DNA of 64,000 nucleotides from Neobacillus citreus (GCF_018343545.2 NZ_JAGYPE020000010.1:1-64000); one strand, 5' to 3'; shown: positions 51,998-62,409, numbered from the stretch's first letter. Made by a program: numbers and translations. Notes: generated by a model from the sequence alone, not told the origin.

Positions 51998-52237
51998 TTA
52001 TTTTGACTCCATGATTTTAATAATGTCTTCTGTATCTGGGAATAACCCTATTTCATCTTTAGAGTAGATTTTTTCCCCATTCACGGTAACCTCGAAGATT
52101 CCTCCCGAGGCCGGAATCAATTCCAATTTTGAAATATCACGCCGGAAATGCGTGATTAGTTCCTCCGCGAAACTCGCGGCTTTTGGTGCGTAGTTTCACT
52201 GCATGCAAAATTCAACAATTACATGAAAGTTTTTCAT
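51998..52237 (-). CDS. SelW-like (Rdx family) selenoprotein, CxxU motif
   Basis: 79 residues with in-frame UGA at codon 14 (52198-52196 on the minus strand). VIVEFCMQ-U-NYAPKAASFAEEL gives the CxxU redox motif of SelW/Rdx, followed by the conserved LIPASGGIFEVTVNGEKIYS and a Phe/Pro/Asp-rich end (GLFPDTEDIIKIMES). AGGAGGTC precedes ATG 52237. A perfect 6-bp hairpin with loop GTT is 22 nt past the UGA. Divergent from selD, 123 bp apart. Likely a thioredoxin-like redox protein. Confidence 0.93.
52165..52179 (-). promoter_or_regulatory. Candidate bSECIS of the SelW-like gene
   Basis: CCGCGA / TCGCGG, loop GTT beginning 22 nt after UGA; G is the first loop base. Confidence 0.6.
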
Positions 52238-52310
52238 TGATGACCTCCTGCTTTTCATTATGTATATGGTAGAAACATTTTATCTTTTCAACTATTATTC
52301 CGCAAATGTT

Positions 52311-52338
52311 TTGCACCAATTAGTATAATAGGTATACT
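52311..52338 (+). promoter_or_regulatory. Putative selD promoter
   Basis: TTGCAC, 16 nt, TATACT, 21 nt before the selD start. GGGAGGTG follows. Confidence 0.5.
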
Positions 52339-52359
52339 ATTTAATGGGAGGTGTACATA

Positions 52360-53412
52360 ATGAGTGAGCAGGAAAAGATTCGCCTAACCTCTTTATCAAC
52401 TAAGGCTGGTTGAGGCTGTAAAATTGGTCCAGAGGACCTGACGCAAGTTTTGCGTCTTTTACCAAAACAAGACCCTGTTCCCGAATTACTTGTCGGGAAT
52501 GAAACTAGCGATGATGCGGGTGTGTATCAATTAACGGATACGATTGCGCTGATTCAAACAGTAGACTACTTTACTCCAATTGTGGACGACCCGTATATGT
52601 TCGGCCAGATTGCAGCCGCAAATTCATTAAGCGATGTGTACGCGATGGGTGGAGAACCGAAGACTGTATTGAATATTGTCGGCTACCCTATAAAAAAACT
52701 CGGAGCGGATATGCTTGCAGATATTTTACGCGGTGCTGCAGATAAAGTTAAAGAAGCTGGGGCCCTCACGGTTGGCGGCCATTCCATCGATGATCAGGAA
52801 CCGAAATTTGGGTTATCCGTGACAGGAATTGTCCATCCGGAAAAAGTTTGGAAAAATGTCGGTGCAAAGCCAGGAGATATCCTTATATTGACAAAACCAA
52901 TTGGCGTTGGAATCTTGACAACCGGGATTAAAAGAAATGCCGTAACTCCGGAGCAAGAACAAGCCGTGACAGAAACAATGGCAATGCTGAATAAAACCGC
53001 TGCTGAAGAGCTCTTCCCATTTACTCCTAGTGCTGTGACTGATGTAACCGGCTTTGGCCTGTTAGGACACGGAAGTGAAATGGCACGAGGGAGTGATGTG
53101 AGCTTTGAAATTTCATTTAACCAGGTGCCAATTCTTGAAGGGGCCATCGAATTAGCGAAAAATGGCGTAGTCCCAGGCGGCTCTAAGTCTAATCATAAAT
53201 GGTTATCTAATGACGTTGTGTACGAGGACATTCTTCCTGAAGAACAGCTTGTTTTATGTGATGCGATTACTTCAGGGGGATTACTTGTATCGATTGCCGA
53301 AGATGATGCAAAGCGGTATATGGATAACTTGCATTCGCGTGGATTAGCGAAAGCCTCCATCATTGGTCGAGTAACCAAGAAAAATGACAAATTAATCTAT
53401 GTGAAAAGATAA
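52360..53412 (+). CDS. selD: Selenide, water dikinase SelD, itself a selenoprotein (Sec18)
   Basis: 350 residues from ATG 52360 (GGGAGGTG upstream). The catalytic loop reads STKAG-U-GCKIGP, with UGA at 52411-52413 where E. coli SelD has Cys17, so the enzyme is a Sec-containing SelD. Other motifs are intact: DDAGVYQL, DVYAMGG, GGHSIDDQEPKFG and VTDVTGFGLLGH. Makes selenophosphate from selenide and ATP. Automatic calling from TTG 52450 loses the active site. A GGTCC / GGACC hairpin follows the UGA. Confidence 0.97.
52426..52438 (+). promoter_or_regulatory. Candidate bSECIS of selD
   Basis: GGTCC / GGACC, loop AGA starting 17 nt after UGA. Confidence 0.5.
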
Positions 53413-53443
53413 CAGCGAAGCTTTGAGAGCTTCGCTGTTTTTC
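53411..53443 (+). terminator. Bidirectional terminator selD / tdh
   Basis: AACAGCGAAGCT / AGCTTCGCTGTTTTTC. Confidence 0.88.
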
Positions 53444-53444
53444 T

Positions 53445-54407
53445 TTAACTTGGGATTTTCAATTGAAATTTTTGGCTTAATTTATCAAGCATATCTTTCG
53501 TCATTTTATCTAAGTCATAGTCGAATTTGAAGCCCCACTCTTCCTTAGCCGCACTGGAATCGATAGAGTTTGGCCAGCTTTCCGCAATTTTCTGGCGAGT
53601 TGGGTCGACATTGTAATTCATTTTGAATCCAGGTATATATTTTCTGATGCTTGCCGCGATTTCTTCTGGGTCGAAACTCATCGCAGACACGTTAAAGGAA
53701 TTGCGGTGTTTCAACTTAGAACCATCCGCTTCCATTAAATCCACAATGGCATTCAATGCATCCGGCATATACATCATGTCCATATAGGTGCCTTTATCGA
53801 TATACGATGTATAGCGCCCATTTTTTACTGCTTCATAATAAATTTCCACAGCGTAGTCGGTAGTACCGCCTCCAGGGAGTGCCACATAGGAAATCAATCC
53901 AGGGAAACGCAAACCGCGTGTGTCAACACCGAATTTTTCAAAGTAATAATCCGCCAAAAGTTCACCGGCTACTTTATTGACACCATACATGGTGGTAGGG
54001 CGCATAATCGTATCCTGTGGTGTATTGTCTTTCGGTGTTGATGGACCAAAAGCACCAATTGAGCTTGGGGTGAAAAATTGTGCATTCATTTCGCGAGCTG
54101 TCTCTAGCGCATTTAACAGTCCGCCCATATTCAAGTTCCAAGCGAAAACTGGTTTTGCTTCGGCAGTGGCCGACAATAGGGCCGCTAAATGCATGACCGT
54201 ATCCACCTTATATTTTCGCGCAGTCTCCACCATTGTTTTCCCATCGGTCACATCAACAACCTCAAATGGACCGCTTAATGCCGCTTCGCTGTTGTTTTTC
54301 TTAATATCGGTGGCGATGACATTGTCAGCCCCGTAAATATCTCTCAGCTTTAAGGTTAGCTCTGAACCAATTTGCCCTAAAGCACCCGTTATTAATATAC
54401 GTTTCAT
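53445..54407 (-). CDS. tdh: L-threonine 3-dehydrogenase, SDR/epimerase type
   Basis: 320 residues. Extended-SDR NAD-binding motif [12 protein letters not shown] at the N-terminus, catalytic Tyr-Lys in [12 protein letters not shown] and substrate region RFPGLISY. This UDP-glucose-4-epimerase-like threonine dehydrogenase oxidises threonine to 2-amino-3-ketobutyrate, which Kbl cleaves; the kbl gene is 27 nt upstream in the same operon. Differs from the zinc-dependent Tdh of B. subtilis. Confidence 0.9.
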   Translation of the reverse strand: MKRILITGALGQIGSELTLKLRDIYGADNVIATDIKKNNSEAALSGPFEVVDVTDGKTMVETARKYKVDTVMHLAALLSATAEAKPVFAWNLNMGGLLNALETAREMNAQFFTPSSIGAFGPSTPKDNTPQDTIMRPTTMYGVNKVAGELLADYYFEKFGVDTRGLRFPGLISYVALPGGGTTDYAVEIYYEAVKNGRYTSYIDKGTYMDMMYMPDALNAIVDLMEADGSKLKHRNSFNVSAMSFDPEEIAASIRKYIPGFKMNYNVDPTRQKIAESWPNSIDSSAAKEEWGFKFDYDLDKMTKDMLDKLSQKFQLKIPS

Positions 54408-54434
54408 CTATATCATCCTCTGTCAGTAAAATCT

Positions 54435-55625
54435 TTAAATAATTCCTAATTCCTTGCCGACTTTTTCGTAAATGGCGATGGCCTTATCAAGCATTTCTTT
54501 CGTATGGGCAGCTGTCGGCATATTGCGGACCCGTCCTGTCCCGCGAGGAACGGTCGGGAATACGATCGCCTTCGCATAAACCCCTTCTTCATTTAACCGT
54601 CTGCTAAAATCCTGAGTTAATTTTTCATCGCCAATGATACATGGAGTAATCGGCGTTTCACTGTTTCCAATATTAAAGCCCAAGTCCTTTAATCCTTTTT
54701 TCAAATAGTTTCCGTTTTCCCAAAGCTTTTTATTAAGCTCAGTACTTTCCATTAAAATCTCGATTGCACGTTTGCTTGCAGCCACATCAGCAGGTGTTAG
54801 GGAAGTGGAAAATAAGAACGGACGGCTGCGAACCTTCAGCCAATCAATTAAGTTTTGCTTTCCAGCAACATAACCGCCGACAACTCCGATTGCTTTTGAT
54901 AGAGTACCAATTTGAAAATCGATCTTATCGGAAAGTCCAAAATGTTTGACCGTCCCTGCACCATCACCGAGTACACCTGAACCATGTGCATCGTCTACAT
55001 AGGTAATCAAGTCAAATTCCTCAGCAATTTTCACGATTTCTGGCAGCAGTGCGATATCCCCGTCCATCGAAAAAACGCCATCGGTAATGACCATCACTTT
55101 GTTATACTGACCAGACTCGACTGCTTCTTTGGCTTTGGCGCGCAAATCTTCCATATCAGAATGGTTGAATCGAATTATCTTAGCTCTTGACAATCTGCAT
55201 CCGTCAATAATAGAGGCGTGGTTAAGTTCATCTGATAATATCGCATCGTTTTGATCCATGACAGCGGAAATAGCCGCCATGTTACAATTAAAACCTGATT
55301 GATAAGCTATGGCTGCTTCTGTATGTTTAAACTCAGCTAATTTTTCCTCCAGTTCCAGATGAAGCTTGAGAGTTCCATTAATAGTCCGAACAGCTCCTGC
55401 TCCCACTCCGTATTTTTCAAGCGCTTCAGCAGCAGCTTTTTTCAACCGTTCATCGGTTGCTAATCCTAAATAATTATTGGAAGAAAGATTGACAAGTTCC
55501 TTGCCGTTAATCGTAATCACCGGTCCATTTGGACTTTCAAGCGGATCGATGACGTTATATAGGCCTTTTCCCTTTAAATCCTCAAGATTTTCATTTAAAA
55601 AATGCTCTAACTTTTTACTGGACAT
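54435..55625 (-). CDS. kbl: 2-amino-3-ketobutyrate CoA ligase (glycine C-acetyltransferase)
   Basis: 396 residues, alpha-oxoamine synthase family. PLP site [16 protein letters not shown], and [21 protein letters not shown] motifs. Splits 2-amino-3-ketobutyrate with CoA into glycine and acetyl-CoA. First gene of the kbl-tdh operon, with AAAGGAGG before ATG 55625. Two related 19-bp palindromes lie upstream and suggest a dedicated repressor. Confidence 0.93.
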   Translation of the reverse strand: MSSKKLEHFLNENLEDLKGKGLYNVIDPLESPNGPVITINGKELVNLSSNNYLGLATDERLKKAAAEALEKYGVGAGAVRTINGTLKLHLELEEKLAEFKHTEAAIAYQSGFNCNMAAISAVMDQNDAILSDELNHASIIDGCRLSRAKIIRFNHSDMEDLRAKAKEAVESGQYNKVMVITDGVFSMDGDIALLPEIVKIAEEFDLITYVDDAHGSGVLGDGAGTVKHFGLSDKIDFQIGTLSKAIGVVGGYVAGKQNLIDWLKVRSRPFLFSTSLTPADVAASKRAIEILMESTELNKKLWENGNYLKKGLKDLGFNIGNSETPITPCIIGDEKLTQDFSRRLNEEGVYAKAIVFPTVPRGTGRVRNMPTAAHTKEMLDKAIAIYEKVGKELGII

Positions 55626-55681
55626 ATAAAATCCTCCTTTATCATGAAAAACGATGTTTATGTATTTTTTAAAAATACAAT

Positions 55682-55700
55682 TGTCCTCCTGAGGCGGACA
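55682..55700. promoter_or_regulatory. Palindromic operator a of kbl-tdh
   Basis: TGTCCTCCTGAGGCGGACA, near-perfect 19-bp dyad, 57 bp before the start codon. Confidence 0.55.
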
Positions 55701-55768
55701 TTTATTTTCCTTATAAACCCTGTTATAAAAGGATTCATTTACTATACTTTATCACATTTCCACAAGAA

Positions 55769-55787
55769 TGTTCACCCCAGGTGGACA
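55769..55787. promoter_or_regulatory. Palindromic operator b of kbl-tdh
   Basis: TGTTCACCCCAGGTGGACA, same TGT-C-CC-AGG-GGACA pattern as operator a, 87 bp centre to centre. Confidence 0.5.
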
Positions 55788-55835
55788 TTTTTTTAAAATA
55801 TTTTTTATTAGATTGCCCATTTGAGTCGCAAAAAA

Positions 55836-55866
55836 AAGAACCCTTCCAAAATGGAAAGGTTCCAAA
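55836..55866 (-). terminator. Terminator of the acyl-CoA carboxylase gene
   Basis: GAACCTTTCC / GGAAGGGTTC-type stem with T-run on the minus strand. Confidence 0.8.
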
Positions 55867-55869
55867 AGT

Positions 55870-57417
55870 TTATATACCTGTCGGCCAAGTCGCTAGCAGC
55901 CTCTCACTTTTTTCACGCTTTGAGGTTAATAAGTATTCAAGTGACTGGCACAGGAATTTTCGTGTTTCATTGGGCTGGATGACATCGTCAATCAAATGCT
56001 TCGCTGCTGCTTTATATGGTGAACTATCAAATGACCAAAGTTCCAAAAGTTTTTTTCGTTCCTCGCTTGGATTTTCAGCGCGGGCCAATTCGCGGCCAAA
56101 CACGACATTCACCCCCACTTCTGGTCCAGTAAAATTAATTTCCGCGCTAGGCCACGCGACCACTAAATCACCGCCCATGCCCGGACCGCACATATTCCCG
56201 TATGCAGCACCGATACTTTTACGGATGACAACGGAGATTTTCGGTACAGTCGATAATGCCAACGCCTGATTCCAGACCATAATTTTTGTTGGCATTTTTG
56301 CCTTCTCCGCCTCGCTGCTGATGCGGAAACCTGGGGTATCGTGCAGAAAGATCAGCGGGATATGATAGGAATCACAAAGGCAAATAAACTCAGTCGCCTT
56401 TTGACACTCATGCGGTCCAGGTGCCCCCGCAAATTGGTTTGGCTGGTTGGCGATAATTCCGACCACATGCCCGCTCAAATGGGCAAACGATGTAATTAAG
56501 CCTTTGCCGAATTTCCGTTGATATTCGTAAAAGATGCTATCGTCAACAATCGTTTCAATAATTTTTTTCATATCATAGACGCGGTTGTTTTGCTGCGGCA
56601 GTATATTGAAAACTTCATCCACCAAGCGGTATGGATCATCATTCGTCTGTCTCATTTGCGGGCGTTCATCACTGTTTTGCGGCATATATGAAAAAAAGGT
56701 TTTCAACTGGTCAAAGCAGTCTTCTTCCGTTGCCCCATCATCATCAATTTGCCCGGTAAAGCGGTTATGAATATCGACCCCGCCTAATTCTTCCGGTATC
56801 ATCCTCTGCCCGTTCGCGAGCTCAAGCATCCGTGGTCCGGCAATCGCCATACAGGTTCCTTGCAGCTGGGTGACGAAATCGGAAGAAACAGCAGTCCATG
56901 TAGGACCTCCAAAGCTATCTCCCAAGATGGCCGTCATCGTCGGTACTTGGCGGTGAACTGTCAGCATCTCACGCGGGAAAAGCTTATCGCTGAAACCGTC
57001 TGAACCCATTCCATCCGGCATCCGCAATCCGCCGCCTTCATGCAGTGCAAACATTGGGAGGCCGTTTTTAACCGCAAACTCATGGATACTTTTGGATTTT
57101 CGCATGTGAACGGCACCTTCCGTCCCGGCAAAAACAGTCTTGTCCCCGGCCTGAATGACGGCTGACCGGCCATTCACTTTACCGACACCAATGATAAGTC
57201 CATCCCCATAGCTTTTATGCTCGGCTCCCTTTACATCAGATGTATTTAACATGCCAAGCTCCATAAAGCTCCCTGCATCAGCAAATTTTTCAATTCTTTC
57301 GCGTGCAGTTAATAGTCCGCGTTCGTGCTGGGCAGCGATTTTATCACAACCACCACCTAAAAGTGCCGCTTCTTTTCTTTCCTGTAAATCCTTTGATAAT
57401 TTTTGTAATAACTCCAT
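55870..57417 (-). CDS. Acyl-CoA carboxylase, carboxyltransferase subunit
   Basis: 515 residues. The carboxyltransferase (crotonase-like) fold shows QHERGLLTARERIEKFAD at the start, GLRMPDGMGSDGFSD, and the C-terminal FLHDTPGFRISSEAEKA and IRKSIGAAYGNMCGPGMGGD oxyanion-hole motifs. It resembles propionyl-, methylcrotonyl- or geranyl-CoA carboxylase beta subunits; no biotin carboxylase partner is adjacent. Runs 11 nt after the acyl-CoA ligase, so both likely act on the same acid. Confidence 0.87.
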   Translation of the reverse strand: MELLQKLSKDLQERKEAALLGGGCDKIAAQHERGLLTARERIEKFADAGSFMELGMLNTSDVKGAEHKSYGDGLIIGVGKVNGRSAVIQAGDKTVFAGTEGAVHMRKSKSIHEFAVKNGLPMFALHEGGGLRMPDGMGSDGFSDKLFPREMLTVHRQVPTMTAILGDSFGGPTWTAVSSDFVTQLQGTCMAIAGPRMLELANGQRMIPEELGGVDIHNRFTGQIDDDGATEEDCFDQLKTFFSYMPQNSDERPQMRQTNDDPYRLVDEVFNILPQQNNRVYDMKKIIETIVDDSIFYEYQRKFGKGLITSFAHLSGHVVGIIANQPNQFAGAPGPHECQKATEFICLCDSYHIPLIFLHDTPGFRISSEAEKAKMPTKIMVWNQALALSTVPKISVVIRKSIGAAYGNMCGPGMGGDLVVAWPSAEINFTGPEVGVNVVFGRELARAENPSEERKKLLELWSFDSSPYKAAAKHLIDDVIQPNETRKFLCQSLEYLLTSKREKSERLLATWPTGI

Positions 57418-57428
57418 TGTATAATCTC

Positions 57429-59084
57429 CTACTCTTCTTTTAATAATTTTCGCAATACCTTTCCGGATGATGTTGCCGGCAGCTGATCAATGAATTCTAT
57501 ATAACGTGGATATTTATACGCAGCCATGTTTTCTTTTGCCCATGAGATGATCGCGTCAGGAGTCAAGCCTTCCTTATTCGAATCCTGCAGTACGACAAAT
57601 GCTTTGACAACTTCTCCTTTTACAGGATCAGGCACGCCGATAACGGCTGATTGGCGAATAGCCGGATGTAAATTGAGAAGTGCTTCGACGTCTTCTGGAA
57701 AAATACTGTAGCCTGAGCTTTTTATCATTTCTTTTACTCGTCCCATGAAATACAAATATCCATCCTCGTCAAGGCGTCCGATATCACCAGTATGAACCCA
57801 ACCGTCCCTTAGCGTTTCGGCTGTTGCTTCCGGCCGGTTTAAATACCCCTTAAACACACCCGGATTTTTCACGACAATTTCACCCTGCTCACCTGCAGGC
57901 ACTTCCTCACCTGTTTCGATATGAAGGATGCGAATTTCTGTATCAAAAGTAGGGATTCCACAGGAACCAAACTTCACTTTATCCTTTGGCATAAACGTGT
58001 CACATGTATGAGTTTCACTTAAACCATAGGAAGCCTCGTATAACGGGCAGCCCTTCGTAACCGCTTTCCATTTGTCTGAAAGCTCTTGTGTGACCTGAAC
58101 TCCAAAGCTGGTGGCCAGATTGGTTGTTAAACTGGACAAGTCTCTTTCGGCAATGCCTGGAATTTGTAAAATGGCCCAATTCATCGGCGCGATGCTATAC
58201 CAATAGGAAACACGGTACTTTTCTATGGCGTCAACCGTTGCAAGCGGATCAAAACGAGTAAATAACACACATGGCCTGCCCGAATAAATGGTTGAATTTA
58301 ACCCCATCAACATACCAGCAATATGGCATAATGGAGCACTTGCCAATAAAATTTCATCGTCCTTCATAACGTTTGAATGGGTAGCGGCTGCTGATTTAAA
58401 AAGGGCATTACCAAATGAGAGCATAGCTCCTTTTGGGCGTCCGGTGGTTCCGGAGGTAAAGACCATTAACCCAATATCATTCCACAAATCAACTTGCTCA
58501 GTATGTTCGTCAGGATTTTCAGTTTGAAGGATCGTGGTGAAATCATCTGCTTCTGTGAGGTGGTGTTTTGGTACAAGCAATTCTTCTGGAAACTTCCATT
58601 CAGGCTGGTCTGGGAGAAAATCTTGATAGTTAGCAGTCACGATAAAGCTAAGGCTGCGGGACTTTTCCATCGCTTTTTTGACAAGAGGGTAAATTTCTGC
58701 ACCAGCTACAATCCCTTCAATTGGTGCTTCTTCGAAATAATAGGCCAATTCATTTTCTTTAAACATTGGGTTCAGCGGCACAACCGTTCCACCTAGTTTT
58801 TGTATGGCGAAATGAGCAATAATATATTGCGGACAGTTTTGCAAATAAAGGGCGATGCAGCTGCCTTTCTTAACCCCTTTTTTATGTAAATAGCCAGCAA
58901 AGCGATTCACGTACTCCAAGAGTTGTCCCCAAGTGACCTCTTGTCCATAAAAAATATAGGCAGTGTCATTTGGGCGCTCGTTCCCATGCTGCTCTAAATA
59001 AGCAAAAAGTGGTTTTTCACCTTGTAAATAGGTAAAGTTGGCAGGTACATCAGCTGGCCAATATGGGCGGATTTTTTCAACCAT
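57429..59084 (-). CDS. AMP-dependent acyl-CoA ligase
   Basis: 551 residues. Adenylate-forming motifs: phosphate loop MVFTSGTTGRPKGAM, EASYGLSETH, GWVHTGDIGRLDEDGYLYF and the terminal lysine region SSGKVLRKLL. It activates a carboxylic acid to its CoA ester for the carboxylase downstream. A perfect CTAACCGGTTAG palindrome 55 bp upstream is a probable operator. Substrate not predictable from sequence. Confidence 0.92.
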   Translation of the reverse strand: MVEKIRPYWPADVPANFTYLQGEKPLFAYLEQHGNERPNDTAYIFYGQEVTWGQLLEYVNRFAGYLHKKGVKKGSCIALYLQNCPQYIIAHFAIQKLGGTVVPLNPMFKENELAYYFEEAPIEGIVAGAEIYPLVKKAMEKSRSLSFIVTANYQDFLPDQPEWKFPEELLVPKHHLTEADDFTTILQTENPDEHTEQVDLWNDIGLMVFTSGTTGRPKGAMLSFGNALFKSAAATHSNVMKDDEILLASAPLCHIAGMLMGLNSTIYSGRPCVLFTRFDPLATVDAIEKYRVSYWYSIAPMNWAILQIPGIAERDLSSLTTNLATSFGVQVTQELSDKWKAVTKGCPLYEASYGLSETHTCDTFMPKDKVKFGSCGIPTFDTEIRILHIETGEEVPAGEQGEIVVKNPGVFKGYLNRPEATAETLRDGWVHTGDIGRLDEDGYLYFMGRVKEMIKSSGYSIFPEDVEALLNLHPAIRQSAVIGVPDPVKGEVVKAFVVLQDSNKEGLTPDAIISWAKENMAAYKYPRYIEFIDQLPATSSGKVLRKLLKEE

Positions 59085-59138
59085 CTTTCATTCCTCCAAT
59101 TATTCTTTATATGAAAATTATGATTGGGGCCAAACATC

Positions 59139-59150
59139 CTAACCGGTTAG
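59139..59150. promoter_or_regulatory. 12-bp palindrome upstream of the acyl-CoA ligase operon
   Basis: CTAACCGGTTAG, perfect dyad of the kind bound by TetR-type fatty-acid regulators. No regulator gene is adjacent. Confidence 0.4.
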
Positions 59151-59329
59151 TATCCCCTAGTGATATTTATTTACCTTTTCACAATTTTCTGATATATACG
59201 TACATTTTAATAGTAACTGAAATAGGTTAATTGTTCAATCCTTCTATGATACTTACGTGAAGGGTTTCTAAAAGACGAACAAAGCAAAAAAATAATTAGC
59301 ACATTATTCGCTTTTTGCGAAAAAAGTGA

Positions 59330-59357
59330 TTGATTTCTCGATTTACCGTGATATAAT
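59330..59357 (+). promoter_or_regulatory. Promoter of the xpt-pbuX operon
   Basis: TTGATT, 16 nt, TATAAT, ending 24 bp before the aptamer. Confidence 0.65.
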
Positions 59358-59380
59358 TTGAAATGAATTCAATAAGGCTT

Positions 59381-59569
59381 CACTCATATAATCGCGGGAA
59401 TATGGCCCGCAAGTCTCTACCGAATTGCCGTAAACGATTCGACTATGAGTGGGTAATGAGAACGGATGCTTTTCTTTTTAAGCGTACTTCCATTCTATTC
59501 CTTTCGGACACTAAGCCCAAAGGCCATTACCTCACTCAATTTGATGTGGGGACGGCCTTTGGGTTTTTT
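59381..59569 (+). promoter_or_regulatory. Guanine riboswitch (aptamer plus terminator)
   Basis: The aptamer (59381-59451) has closing helix CACTCATA / TATGAGTG, the P2 and P3 hairpins, and conserved joining segments TCTACC and GACTATG. The discriminating base in the last segment is C, which selects guanine or hypoxanthine over adenine. A terminator hairpin CCCAAAGGCC / GGCCTTTGGG with six T follows (59516-59569). Purine binding should stop transcription before xpt. Confidence 0.95.
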
Positions 59570-59577
59570 ATTTTTAA

Positions 59578-60185
<608 letters not shown>

Positions 60186-60186
<1 letters not shown>

Positions 60187-61496
60187 TGAAAAATTCAACA
60201 CTTAAAACAGCATCCCTTGGAATTCAGCATGTTCTCGCTATGTATGCAGGAGCAGTTATTGTTCCGCTGATTATTGGCGGTGCCCTCAATCTTTCGAACG
60301 AACAGCTTGCCTATCTAGTTTCTCTTGATATATTAACAAGCGGTATCGCTACATTATTACAGGTATGGCAGAATCGTTATTTTGGGATCGGTCTTCCGAT
60401 TGTCCTTGGCTGTACATTTACGGCAGTAGGCCCGATTATTGCCATTGGAAATCAGTATGGCATGTCCTCTATTTATGGTTCAATCCTAGTTTCCGGATTA
60501 ATTGTCATGTTGATTGCGAAATACTTTGGTAAACTGATTCACTTCTTCCCTCCAGTCGTAACGGGTTCAGTTGTGACGATTATTGGAACGACACTAATTC
60601 CTGTCGCAATGAATAATGTTGCCGGCGGTCAAGGCAGCCCTGATTTTGGTTCGATTTCAAACATTGCGCTGGCATTTGGTACGTTATTATTTATCATTAT
60701 TCTTTATCGTTTCTTTAAAGGTTTCATACGCGCTATTTCTATATTATTAGGCTTGATAGCAGGTACGATTGCTGCATCGTTCATGGGAAAAGTTAATTTT
60801 TCTGCAGTTGGTGATGCATCCTGGTTTCATATGGTAACACCTTTACATTTTGCAACTCCTTCTTTTGAACTGGCACCGATCATTACGATGACTATTGTAG
60901 CAATAGTAAGTCTTGTGGAATCAACTGGTGTTTATTTTGCCTTAAGTGATATCACGGGACGAAAGTTGACGGAACAGGATTTAGTGAAAGGGTATCGTGC
61001 AGAAGGATTGGCAAGTGTGATTGGGGCATTCTTTAATTCATTCCCGTACACCACTTACTCGCAAAATGTCGGGCTTGTCCAGTTTTCTGGTGTTAAGGAT
61101 AAGAGCGTTATTTATACAATGGGCGGAATTTTAATTTTTCTAGGGTTTGTACCGAAAATTGCGGCGTTAACAACAGTTATCCCGACTGCTGTACTTGGCG
61201 GAGCAATGGTTGCTATGTTTGGGATGGTCATTGCTTCTGGAATCAAGATGCTTAGTAAGGTAGACTTTTCTTCACAGGAGAACCTATTGATCATTGCTTG
61301 TTCTGTTGGAGTGGGCTTAGGTGTAACTACCGTTCCTGATTTATTTGCACATCTTCCTGAGAGTGTTAAGATTCTTACGAATAGCGGGATTGTCGCTGGC
61401 AGCTTAACAGCCATCTTCCTAAATATTGTCTTCAATGTCGTCAAACCCGCTAAGCGGACTCAAGCACAAACAGCAAAAGGCTTAAAAGTATCATAA
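60186..61496 (+). CDS. pbuX: Xanthine permease (NAT/NCS2 family)
   Basis: 436 residues with about twelve to fourteen membrane segments. NAT signature region TTYSQNVGLVQFSGVKDKSV and LVESTGVYFALSD fit the NCS2 purine permeases. Imports xanthine for Xpt. Second gene of the operon; a terminator follows. Confidence 0.94.
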
Positions 61497-61502
61497 AAAT
61501 AA

Positions 61503-61532
61503 TCAGACGGGGCTGCTATCGGCCCCGTCTTC
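61503..61532 (+). terminator. Bidirectional terminator pbuX / gerP-like gene
   Basis: AGACGGGGC / GCCCCGTCT stem; the stop codon of the convergent gene lies in its loop. Confidence 0.85.
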
Positions 61533-61812
61533 TATTTGCCGCCATATTTTTACCTCTATTTCCTGCACTTCCTGCTCTAGATTGTCTCGTATTTCCCGAA
61601 CCCAATAATCCCTGATTATCCGCAATTGATTGAAGCAGATTGCTTGCGGCAGTAAGTGCCGTATTTCCTGAACCACCGGGATCCGTATTTCCGGAGCCTG
61701 AACCTGAAACAGTATTGGTAATCGAAATGGGTGAAATAATCACTGCCCCGCCAAAGTTTACGATTCCTCCTGATACGGTTCCGATGCTGATACCATCCTT
61801 CAATATGCCCAT
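61516..61812 (-). CDS. GerPA/GerPF-like spore germination protein with low-complexity tail
   Basis: 98 residues from ATG 61812 (AAGGAGGG upstream). The N-terminal half has the GerPA/GerPF family pattern GTVSGGIVNFGGAVIISPIS. The second half is a Ser/Gly/Asn-rich low-complexity region ending in RRRGR. GerP proteins affect spore coat permeability. It stands alone, outside any gerP operon. Confidence 0.7.
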   Translation of the reverse strand: MGILKDGISIGTVSGGIVNFGGAVIISPISITNTVSGSGSGNTDPGGSGNTALTAASNLLQSIADNQGLLGSGNTRQSRAGSAGNRGKNMAANRRRGR

Positions 61813-61941
61813 CGCCTTCCCTCCTTGTACGACTGTCATTTTTATTAGAGTATGTACAAGCAGCCAAGCCTGTTTATACAAATTCATCAATAAAATAAAA
61901 AAAGAGAGAGCGTTTCTCTGCCTCTCTATGCAATCCTATTG

Positions 61942-62409
61942 TTAGCAAATCGACCTTTTCTCCAACCGGCATATCCATTTATAATACCCCAATAATATTA
62001 AAAGCAAAATGGGGTCTAAAATGGCAGCATGCCAAAGCTTCCACCAGCCGTAATGGAAGTAGCCCCAAGGTTCCGGAAATAGAGTAATCATCTCGTAAAC
62101 TAAGATCGCAATCACAAATAAAATGATAAAGGATACTTTTTTAACAAAAGGTCCTTTAAAAGGAAACCAATTTAAAAAAATCATGTTAACGGGTGGTACC
62201 ACAAATAAATGCGGAATTATGCCAGCCCATTCCACATCTTTACCAAAATACCAGTAGGCGTGGTATTTAATTTCTACCAAAACATCGAAGGTGCTTTGAA
62301 AGGCAATTGTAAAGCACCAAATGTGAACAATTTGATTGGCAGTTAAAACCCTATTTTCCTTAAAAGCGATAAAATTAAAAATGAGGATGGCGATAATTAA
62401 TCCAATCAT
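61942..62409 (-). CDS. CBO0543-family membrane protein
   Basis: 155 residues with about five membrane helices and a Trp/Tyr-rich interior (YHAYWYFGKDVEWAGIIPHL, WGYFHYGWWKLWHAAILDPI). Fits the CBO0543 family of uncharacterised Firmicute membrane proteins. Function unknown. Confidence 0.6.
   Translation of the reverse strand: MIGLIIAILIFNFIAFKENRVLTANQIVHIWCFTIAFQSTFDVLVEIKYHAYWYFGKDVEWAGIIPHLFVVPPVNMIFLNWFPFKGPFVKKVSFIILFVIAILVYEMITLFPEPWGYFHYGWWKLWHAAILDPILLLILLGYYKWICRLEKRSIC

Noticed and set aside
49937..52359. selB or tRNA-Sec close to selA/selD
   Set aside because: All gaps here are accounted for by small genes and terminators; no ~95-nt tRNA-like fold or elongation-factor ORF was found, so they must lie elsewhere.
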